64,000 nucleotides of DNA, from positions 124,001 to 188,000 of the forward strand of contig CAITNO010000106.1 of NCBI GenBank assembly GCA_903893795.1, in the 5' to 3' direction. The notes beneath the pieces were generated by a model. That model ran no database searches. It had not been told where the DNA came from and saw nothing but the letters and a program-made list of their open reading frames with translations. Shown piece after piece: positions 57,551 to 64,000 of the stretch. Each line of letters begins with the position of its first letter. Within the stretch, counting starts at the first letter, position 1. Made by a program: the position numbers and the translations under genes. This DNA comes from Candidatus Hydrogenedentota bacterium (GTDB lineage Bacteria; Hydrogenedentota; Hydrogenedentia; Hydrogenedentales; CAITNO01).

Positions 57551-58630
57551 ATGGACACGCCAAGCATCAAAGAACTGCTGCTGAAGATGGTCCGCGAGGG
57601 GGCAAGCGATCTGCATATCGTAGTTGGGAACCCGCCCGTTCTGCGCGTCCACGGTTCGCTTGAACCCATGGAAGGCTACGCCCGCCTCAACGCGGACCAG
57701 ACCCAGGAAATCATCTACAGCGTCATGAGCGAGGAGCAGGTGGCCGAGTTCGAGGCGGAGAAGGAGTGCGACCTTTCCTTCGGCATCGAGGGATTGAGCC
57801 GTTTCCGACTCAACGTCTACCGTGACCGCGGCTCGGTGGTGGCCGCGTTCCGCTCCATTCCCATTGACATAATGACTTTTGAGGAACTGGGGCTGCCCCG
57901 CGTGGCCGCCGACCTGGCCTACCGGCACATGGGCCTCGTGCTGGTGTGCGGTCCGACCGGTTCGGGAAAGTCCACCACGCTGGCCTCCATCCTGGACAAG
58001 ATTAACCGGGAGCGCAAATGCCATATCATCACCATCGAAGACCCCATTGAGTATCTGCATTCGCACAAACTGTCGGTCGTGAACCAGCGCGAACTGAACT
58101 CGGACACCAAGAGTTTCTCTGCGGCCCTCAAGCGGGTGCTCCGCCAGGACCCCGACGTCATCCTCATTGGCGAAATGCGCGACCCCGAAACGATTCAGGC
58201 GGCCCTCACGGTTGCGGAGACAGGCCACCTGGCCTTCGCCACACTCCACACCAATGACGCACTGCAGACCATCAACCGCATTGTCGACGTGTTTCCGGCA
58301 GGTCAGCAGGCGCAGATCCGCACGCAGCTCTCCTTCGTGCTCGAGGGGGTCATGGTGCAGCAGCTCATACCCCGCGCCGACGGTCTCGGCCGCGCCCTCG
58401 CGATGGAAATCATGCTTCCCAACCCCGCCATACGCTCCCTCATCCGGGCCGAGAAGCTCGAGCAGATTCCGTCCATGATTGAGATCGGCAAGGGAGAGGG
58501 CATGATGACCATGAACCAATCCCTCTACCGCCTGATGCGCAGGGGGGTCATCGCCGCCGACGTGGCGTTCAGGCGCAGCATGGATCCCGAAGGACTGCAA
58601 AGTCTCGTCGAGAAGGGAATGCGGGATTGA
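57551..58630 (+). CDS. pilT: type IV pilus retraction ATPase PilT
   Basis: A 359-residue hexameric motor that disassembles pili for twitching. It starts with the small PAS-like domain (ELLLKMVREGASDLHIVVG). Walker A is CGPTGSGKST (Lys140), followed by ITIEDPIEY and GHLAFATLHTND. The C-terminal AIRSLIRAEK segment is the family's AIRNLIRE-type motif. Length is typical. It lies between pilB and pilS in the same operon. Confidence 0.95.
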   Translation: MDTPSIKELLLKMVREGASDLHIVVGNPPVLRVHGSLEPMEGYARLNADQTQEIIYSVMSEEQVAEFEAEKECDLSFGIEGLSRFRLNVYRDRGSVVAAFRSIPIDIMTFEELGLPRVAADLAYRHMGLVLVCGPTGSGKSTTLASILDKINRERKCHIITIEDPIEYLHSHKLSVVNQRELNSDTKSFSAALKRVLRQDPDVILIGEMRDPETIQAALTVAETGHLAFATLHTNDALQTINRIVDVFPAGQQAQIRTQLSFVLEGVMVQQLIPRADGLGRALAMEIMLPNPAIRSLIRAEKLEQIPSMIEIGKGEGMMTMNQSLYRLMRRGVIAADVAFRRSMDPEGLQSLVEKGMRD

Positions 58631-58646
58631 CCGTGGGGAGGCGACA

Positions 58647-60281
58647 ATGAGGCACACCGATCCGGCGCAATCCGGCGATTCCAGGCAGGGTGTGTCCGGG
58701 CGGGACGGGCAAAAAAGACTTGACGCTTTCTATCCGGCCCATGACGTTCCCGTCGGCATGCTTTGGTTTACCGGGATGGCCCGAATCGTGGTGCTGCTCC
58801 TTATGGTGGGCGGCACCTGGCGGATGGTTGCGGAGCGGGAGATATTTGTGGTGCTGGTGGCCACCTATCTGGTGGCGCTCATATGCAGTGTGTGGTATTT
58901 CATCACCCTCCGCCGGGGCAGGAGGGTTTCAGTCGCCCTGACCTGGACCCAGGTGTTTGTCGATTTCGGCGTGATGGCCATGACGGTCAATTTCACCGGC
59001 GGCCAGTCCAGTTTTTTCACCTCACTGCTGGTGATTGTCATTCTGGAAGCCGGCGTGCTCATGGGACTCGTGCATGGGTTTCTCTTCGCCACGCTTTCCA
59101 GCGCGTTCGTGTCCGTGGCGGCGCTGTCTCCCGGCAAAGTCCCGGCCGACGAGTTTATACACTGGTACAACACTCTGGTGCAGTTCATCTCCTTCTTCTT
59201 CACCGCTTTTGTCAGCGGCTATTGGAATCTGAGGCTGGGCTGGATGCAGCAGTTCCAGCGCGAAATTCTGGACAACATGAACAGCGGATTCCTGCTCGCC
59301 GATCATCGGGGCAGGGTGCTGGGCGCCAACCGCACGGCCTGCGGCATTCTCGAATGCTTTCAGGACGACATTCTTGGGCGCCACGTTGCTTCCGTGCTGG
59401 TTTCCGCCTCCGGAACGGAGTGCCCCATCGTGACCGCACTGCGGGAGCGCCGCGATTACTCCAGCTACGAGTTCCCGGTCCGCACGGCCAAAGGTGACGT
59501 CCGGCTCATCGGTCTCACCACCAACCGCCTTTTTGACCGCAAGGGAAAGACCACCACGGTCATTGTCTCCTTCTCCGACCTGACTGAAGTGGCGCGCATG
59601 CGCCAGGAACTGCAGCGTCAGGATCGGATGGCCGTCATCGGCGAACTGGCCGCAGAACTCGCCCATGAGATCAGAAATCCCGTTACCTCCATCCGCGGCG
59701 CCATGGAGGAGTTGCGCAAGGATCCAGGGCCCTCTCAAATCGCCGACCGCCTTGCCGTGATTGCCGTCCGCGAATCGGACCACCTCAACGAAATCGTCAC
59801 GGGCTTCCTCGAATTCTCCCGAAATCCTGAAATTGAGCGCCAGAAGGTGTCTCTGGGCGGCCTGGCCCTGGAGATGAAATATCTCTTTGGAGATCGGCAC
59901 CCCGGTCTGCAGATCACCATTGATGCCCTCGGCGGGGATTTCTTCGTCGAGGGGGATCCGACCCAGTTGCGCCAGTTGTATCTCAACCTGGTGCAAAATG
60001 CCGTCGAAGCCATGAACTTCACCGGAAAGCTCAACATCCTTATCCGCGGCACCGGCGCGGCGGTGGAGGTCCGCTTTGACGACGAGGGTCCCGGCATTCC
60101 GCCCGACAAAGTTGCGCGCATTTTTGAGCCCTTCTATACTGGGAAAGAACGTGGCGTGGGCATGGGCCTGGCCGTTTGCAACCGCATTGTCACGGCGCAC
60201 AACGGCGTCATTCAGGCTGCCGCGCGGCCGGGTGGCGGCGCGTCCATGATTGTCCGGTTGCCCGCGGCGAATTTGGACTGA
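58647..60281 (+). CDS. sensor histidine kinase, PilS-like
   Basis: A 544-residue membrane kinase. About six hydrophobic helices occupy residues 30-205, followed by a PAS-like domain (LLADHRGRVLGANRTACGIL). The HisKA domain has LAHEIRNPVTSIRGA with the phospho-acceptor His340, and the HATPase domain has NLVQNAVEAM, DEGPGIPPD and GVGMGLAVCNR. This layout is that of PilS, which senses pilin levels and phosphorylates PilR. It starts 17 bp after pilT and is followed by a PilR-type regulator, supporting the assignment. Confidence 0.9.
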   Translation: MRHTDPAQSGDSRQGVSGRDGQKRLDAFYPAHDVPVGMLWFTGMARIVVLLLMVGGTWRMVAEREIFVVLVATYLVALICSVWYFITLRRGRRVSVALTWTQVFVDFGVMAMTVNFTGGQSSFFTSLLVIVILEAGVLMGLVHGFLFATLSSAFVSVAALSPGKVPADEFIHWYNTLVQFISFFFTAFVSGYWNLRLGWMQQFQREILDNMNSGFLLADHRGRVLGANRTACGILECFQDDILGRHVASVLVSASGTECPIVTALRERRDYSSYEFPVRTAKGDVRLIGLTTNRLFDRKGKTTTVIVSFSDLTEVARMRQELQRQDRMAVIGELAAELAHEIRNPVTSIRGAMEELRKDPGPSQIADRLAVIAVRESDHLNEIVTGFLEFSRNPEIERQKVSLGGLALEMKYLFGDRHPGLQITIDALGGDFFVEGDPTQLRQLYLNLVQNAVEAMNFTGKLNILIRGTGAAVEVRFDDEGPGIPPDKVARIFEPFYTGKERGVGMGLAVCNRIVTAHNGVIQAAARPGGGASMIVRLPAANLD

Positions 60282-60323
60282 CAACCCCGGGTGCCCCGCG
60301 CCCGCGAAGCCAGGAGCTGTCAA

Positions 60324-61715
60324 GTGGCGACGAAACACTCTGTGCTGGTGGTGGACGACGAACTGAGCATGCGCGAGCTGCTGGAGATCGTGCTTCAGGG
60401 GTCCGGCTATCAGGTCACCGCCGCCGGTTCGGTGGACCAGGCCCTGGCCCTGCTCAAGGAAACGGAATACGACCTTGTGCTGACGGACCTCCACATGAGC
60501 GACGACCGGCAGGCCGGACTGCGCCTGCTCGCGTGGCTTGCCGAGAACACCCCGGGCACCCCCTCCATCATGATCACGGCCCACGGCACCGTGGAGACCG
60601 CCGTCGAGGCCATGCGGCTTGGCGCCGCGGACTATATCGAGAAACCCTTCAAGACCAACGATGAAATCCGGCTCCGCGCGAAGCGCGCCATTGCCGAACG
60701 CAATCTGCGCCGTGAAAATGAGGCGCTGCGCACCGAGCAGGCCCGGCGCGGCCGCATGGACAGCATGGTGGGCAAGAGCCCCGCGTTCCAGGATGTGCTG
60801 GCCATGGTACGCCGTGTGGCCGGACTCCCCAGCACCGTCGCCATACACGGAGAAAGCGGCGTTGGAAAGGAACTGGTGGCGCGCGCCCTCCACAGCCTCA
60901 GCAGCCGCACCGACAAGCCCTTTGTGGCCATAAACTGCGGCGGCATTCCTGAAACCCTGCTGGAAAGCGAGCTCTTTGGCTACAAGAAAGGCGCCTTTAC
61001 CGGGGCCGTGGAGGACAAAGAGGGACTTTTCGTCGTGGCCAACGGAGGCACCATCCTGCTGGATGAAATCGGCGAGATGCCCATGTCGCTGCAGGTGAAA
61101 CTGCTGCGCGTGCTGGACAACAGCACCATCACCCCCGTAGGCGGAACCACGGCGGTCCACGTGGACGTGCGCATCCTGTCGGCGACCAACCGGGACCTGG
61201 ACGCCATGGTTGAGGGCGGGGGCTTCCGCAAGGACCTTTACTACCGGCTCAGCGTGATACCCATCAATGTGCCCCCGCTTCGGAACCGGCACGACGACAT
61301 TCCCCTGCTGGCGCACCACCTTATACGGAAGCATGCCGACAACATGGGCTGCTCGCCGAAGGAACTGTCCCCCGAGGCGGAACTGGCGCTACTGCGCTAT
61401 CCTTGGCCCGGCAACGTGCGCGAACTGGGCAACGTCATAGAAAGGGCGCTGGCGCTCAGCAGTGATGAAAGCATTGGAGTGACCGATCTGCCCCCGGCCA
61501 TTCGGGACTACGCTCCCGAGTCCATTCATATCGAGGACAACCTTCCCCAAACAGGCATTGACCTGGAGGCGCTGGTCGCGAAGATTGAAGTGGATTACAT
61601 CCGCCAGGCGCTGGAACGCGCCCGTTACTCCCAGTTGAAAGCGGCATCCCTGTTGGGTATGACCCCGCGTTCGCTCCGCTATCGCCTGCAAAAATACGGG
61701 CTAAATGCGGACTGA
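60324..61715 (+). CDS. sigma-54-dependent response regulator, PilR/NtrC-like
   Basis: A 463-residue activator of sigma-54 promoters. The receiver domain has VLVVDDELSM and the phospho-acceptor Asp55 in LTDLHMSD. The AAA+ domain has Walker A GESGVGKE (Lys182), the sigma-54 contact loop GAFTGA at about residue 223, and LDEIGEMP. A Fis-type HTH (AASLLGMTPRSLRYRLQKY) ends the protein. The start is a GTG at 60324 with AGGAG 7 nt upstream; an in-frame GTG at 60291 has no such site. Pairing with the kinase suggests control of pilus genes elsewhere. Confidence 0.9.
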   Translation: MATKHSVLVVDDELSMRELLEIVLQGSGYQVTAAGSVDQALALLKETEYDLVLTDLHMSDDRQAGLRLLAWLAENTPGTPSIMITAHGTVETAVEAMRLGAADYIEKPFKTNDEIRLRAKRAIAERNLRRENEALRTEQARRGRMDSMVGKSPAFQDVLAMVRRVAGLPSTVAIHGESGVGKELVARALHSLSSRTDKPFVAINCGGIPETLLESELFGYKKGAFTGAVEDKEGLFVVANGGTILLDEIGEMPMSLQVKLLRVLDNSTITPVGGTTAVHVDVRILSATNRDLDAMVEGGGFRKDLYYRLSVIPINVPPLRNRHDDIPLLAHHLIRKHADNMGCSPKELSPEAELALLRYPWPGNVRELGNVIERALALSSDESIGVTDLPPAIRDYAPESIHIEDNLPQTGIDLEALVAKIEVDYIRQALERARYSQLKAASLLGMTPRSLRYRLQKYGLNAD

Positions 61716-61752
61716 TCGCGCCTAAGATCCGGTATTTTCTACTATTTACCCT

Positions 61753-61781
61753 TTGTTTTTCCCGCCGAAAAATGCTATTCT
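61753..61781 (+). promoter_or_regulatory. putative promoter of the SGNH gene
   Basis: TTGTTT (61753-61758) and extended -10 TGCTATTCT (61773-61781), with 17 nt between the hexamers. The leader would be about 80 nt. It resembles the nadA promoter. Confidence 0.45.
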
Positions 61782-61868
61782 ACGTAGGTTTCCGGGAGGA
61801 AGCGGGAACCGTTTCGGGCGAGAGTGTCCGTGCGGATGGTCAGGTCTGATCTTAAGGAGAGAAGTTCC

Positions 61869-64000
61869 GTGCTGTCCCTCACAATCAAACGTATTAGCCG
61901 GGTAGTTTTGGGCTTGTTGGTGCTGTCCACCGTGCTGTTCGGACCGGCTGCGCAGGCGGCAGACCGAATTCCGCGCATACTCTTTGTGGGTGACAGTTGG
62001 ACTGGATTCATGTGGGGGTTCCGTTCGCTGAAAGTGGCCATGGAAGCGCCGGAATATGCCGCCGACGGGCTGAACCGCTGGATTGAGACCGGCAGCAGCA
62101 CGGCCATTATGGGCGCAAAGGCCTATGAATTCCTTTCGGCCGGACGCAAGAAAGCCGTGGCCGATTCGCTCGCCATGTATCCGAACATTGACGTGGTTGT
62201 CATGACGCTCGGTGGCAATGACTTCTCCGGCGGATTTCCCGTTCCCGGTCACGGCGACGACTGTGACTGGTACGACTGGTTCAGGGACAATCACGACAGC
62301 AACCCCAATAACGATTGGTCTGAAGCCATTCTTTTCGACCAGTTGAAGCTCGACATGCGCGAAATCCTGCAGAACATTTTGGTCCAGCGACCCGATGTCC
62401 GCGTGGCCATCGTGGGCTATGACTGGACCTGCCGGACCTCCTACCAGAAGGTGGACGGACTGACCATCGAACGCCAGAACGCAGGCATCGTGGCCATGGA
62501 AAAGGCCAAGCGCGACCTCGCCATGGAGCCCGAGTTTGCCGGGCGCGTGGAATACATTCAAACCATGGGCCTCATTCAGCACACCTACGGCTATTTCACC
62601 AGCAATGAATGGGGGGACACGGGGGTGAAGCCCTACCCGCCGGCGCGTCCGCTCAGCCAGGTGGATGTGTCTCCAGACGTGGCCCCCATGCCCGGTTCCC
62701 TTGCGAACGGTTACAGTCCCTGGCCGGGCGGCGACCCGCTGCACCAGGACCCGCGCCTGTGCTACATCGACGAGGACATCCACCTGCAGCGCGAGGGTTT
62801 CGACCTGGTTGCCAAGCATGCCCTCGATACGAGAATTCGCGAATGGCTCAATTATCCCAAGGCGCTGTCCATCATCGCCCAGTCCAAACTGGGCGACACG
62901 CAGAGCTACACAGTGACTTTTTCCGAGCCGGTGCAGGGCGTTGACGCCTCTGACTTCGAACTTTTTGTCCAGACCAAGTCCGGCGCGAAAGCCATGGCCA
63001 TCACCAGTGTGCAGTCCGGTGCCGGCGGCGTGAAATGGACCGTGACCGCCAATCTGGGCGGCGCTTCCGGAGAGGTGCTGTTGCGCATCCTTGACGACGA
63101 CTCCATCACGCGCATTGACAACGGTGTCCCGCTCGGCGGGCCGGGCGTCGGCAACGGTGTTTTCGCCTACAACGGCACCTACTATTTCCAGGACATGCTC
63201 CGTCCCGGCGACAATGATTTCAACGCCTCGCTGAGCTATCTGGACATTGCATCCCGGCCTTACTTTGCCGACTATGTGCCGGGCCTGAGTTTCAGTCCCG
63301 ACCGGTTCGACGCGAACGGGGGCTTTTTCACAGACGGCGGCAGTCTTCAGGCACCCTACCAGATCCCGGGCAACGGCATGCTGGAGTCCTATGAACTCGC
63401 GCTGATCACCCACATGCTCAACCATCCCGGCCTGGACCTGTCCTCGCGGGGTGGTCCGAAGGCGCAGGATGTCATTGCGGCATGGAACAGCAACATTCTG
63501 CAGATGCAGGACACCCTGGGCGGAATCGGCAGCATCGGCGACATTCTCCTGCCGGGGTTGGACACGCTGCTTGCGGGCTATCTGACGCTGGACAATGACC
63601 CCAACAATCCTGCGCTTCACGATTCTTCCTTCCTTGCCGTGACCCTGTTGACCATGCTGAACGCCGTCGACAATTTCCCGGTGAATGTGAAGACGCCCGA
63701 CCCCACCAAGTTCGTGGGATTTCCGAACGCCTTTACGGCGGGGGCCGACCCCGACGGGGACGGCTGGACAAACGAGCAGGAATATGCCTACTCCCTGCCG
63801 GACGGTGCAGAAGCCTATGCCGCAGCGGCGTTGGACCCGGGTCTGACCCCGAAACGGGGCGACGGTCTCTATGAAGCGGGCGACAGTGTGCGTGTGCCGC
63901 TGCTGGTGCATGCCTCCTGGGATGGAACCATTCAGTGGTACCGCAATGGCCAGCCGCTGACCGACAGTGTCAATGTGTCCGGCAGCAACAGCCGCTGCCT
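61869..64000 (+). CDS. secreted SGNH hydrolase-like protein with Ca-binding/Ig-like tail (partial)
   Basis: An open frame of 710 codons that runs off the window edge. A signal peptide (ending PAAQAA) leads into an SGNH/GDSL hydrolase domain with ILFVGDSWTGFM (Ser43 nucleophile) and LGGNDF (block III, Asn117), so an esterase or lipase-like activity is likely. After a beta-rich region of about 300-400 residues, a Ca-binding loop ADPDGDGWTNEQEYAY and the start of an Ig-like domain follow, the same tail as the protein at 6964-8907. The start is the GTG at 61869, with GGAG 9 nt upstream; an in-frame ATG at 61836 has no ribosome binding site. Confidence 0.85.
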   Translation, partial: MLSLTIKRISRVVLGLLVLSTVLFGPAAQAADRIPRILFVGDSWTGFMWGFRSLKVAMEAPEYAADGLNRWIETGSSTAIMGAKAYEFLSAGRKKAVADSLAMYPNIDVVVMTLGGNDFSGGFPVPGHGDDCDWYDWFRDNHDSNPNNDWSEAILFDQLKLDMREILQNILVQRPDVRVAIVGYDWTCRTSYQKVDGLTIERQNAGIVAMEKAKRDLAMEPEFAGRVEYIQTMGLIQHTYGYFTSNEWGDTGVKPYPPARPLSQVDVSPDVAPMPGSLANGYSPWPGGDPLHQDPRLCYIDEDIHLQREGFDLVAKHALDTRIREWLNYPKALSIIAQSKLGDTQSYTVTFSEPVQGVDASDFELFVQTKSGAKAMAITSVQSGAGGVKWTVTANLGGASGEVLLRILDDDSITRIDNGVPLGGPGVGNGVFAYNGTYYFQDMLRPGDNDFNASLSYLDIASRPYFADYVPGLSFSPDRFDANGGFFTDGGSLQAPYQIPGNGMLESYELALITHMLNHPGLDLSSRGGPKAQDVIAAWNSNILQMQDTLGGIGSIGDILLPGLDTLLAGYLTLDNDPNNPALHDSSFLAVTLLTMLNAVDNFPVNVKTPDPTKFVGFPNAFTAGADPDGDGWTNEQEYAYSLPDGAEAYAAAALDPGLTPKRGDGLYEAGDSVRVPLLVHASWDGTIQWYRNGQPLTDSVNVSGSNSRC

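Noticed and set aside
59022..61334. 770-codon open frame on the minus strand
   Set aside because: Antisense shadow of the pilS- and pilR-like genes produced by high GC.
52787..61868. Sigma-54 (-24/-12) promoters for the PilR-like regulator's targets
   Set aside because: No TGGCAC-N5-TTGC match was found in the intergenic regions checked, so targets are probably elsewhere.
61746..63911. 721-codon open frame on the minus strand
   Set aside because: Antisense to the SGNH hydrolase gene, which has a signal peptide, GDS motif and ribosome binding site.

Overview
This is a high-GC (about 60-63% by eye) bacterial chromosome segment with a Gram-negative envelope. It carries a heptosyltransferase-type GT9, a predicted outer-membrane beta-barrel protein and type IV pilus motor ATPases. 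It also holds an anaerobe marker (HydG plus a TM1266-type regulator), large secreted proteins with Glu-Gly linkers, Ca-binding and Ig-like modules and Arg-rich C-terminal anchors, and many short palindromic intergenic repeats. Together these suggest an uncultured Hydrogenedentota or other PVC-adjacent lineage. That placement is inference, because no rRNA or tRNA gene was seen in the window.

Layout. 0-4 kb: a PTS IIA-type regulator, a palindromic element, then a translationally coupled SDR-recD2 pair. 4-7 kb: a 983-residue coiled-coil protein with six near-identical 69-residue repeats and a C-terminal MshEN-like domain. 7-14 kb: a secreted ZnPLC-like/Ig protein, a membrane protein, a rhamnogalacturonan acetylesterase-pectate lyase fusion and a divergent sodium/solute symporter. 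14-16 kb: hydG and its small regulator behind a structured leader with an intrinsic terminator. 16-22.4 kb: a glucosidase-pgl-zwf operon that would feed glucose into the oxidative pentose phosphate pathway, and an amidohydrolase. 22.4-26 kb: a dGTPase-like gene coupled to a purine nucleoside phosphorylase, a Gfo/Idh/MocA oxidoreductase and an exported unknown. 26-34 kb (minus strand): a membrane TPR protein, a GT9 operon, a beta-barrel protein, an exported unknown and an epimerase. 34.5-39.1 kb: an ABC-2 exporter coupled to two secreted beta-propeller proteins. 39.2-44.3 kb (minus strand): a polar amino-acid ABC system with a fused binding protein-permease, a sugar isomerase-like protein, a methyltransferase and a zinc alcohol dehydrogenase. 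44.6-49 kb: a giant 14-repeat FG-GAP protein. 49-52.6 kb: nadA, a small protein, a PHP hydrolase and an exported thioredoxin-like protein. 52.8-61.7 kb: a type IV pilus motor and control operon. 61.8 kb to the end: a secreted SGNH hydrolase cut by the window edge.

The most unusual unit is the first gene of the pilus operon. It joins an N-terminal MshEN domain (the PilB/GspE N-terminal, c-di-GMP-type module) through a long repeat-bearing coiled coil to a DnaA-type AAA+ ATPase without the DnaA DNA-binding domain, and it is followed by pilB, pilT, pilS and pilR. A second coiled-coil/MshEN protein lies 46 kb away. Together they suggest a dedicated, possibly second-messenger-gated scaffold and ATPase acting on the pilus machine. 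The other strong candidate for something undescribed is the 200-nt leader of the TM1266-hydG operon.

Transcription signals are consistent across the window. Eight putative promoters share an extended -10 of the form TGN-TANNNT. Short gene overlaps (ATGA, TGATG, TAATG) show that many neighbours are translationally coupled.
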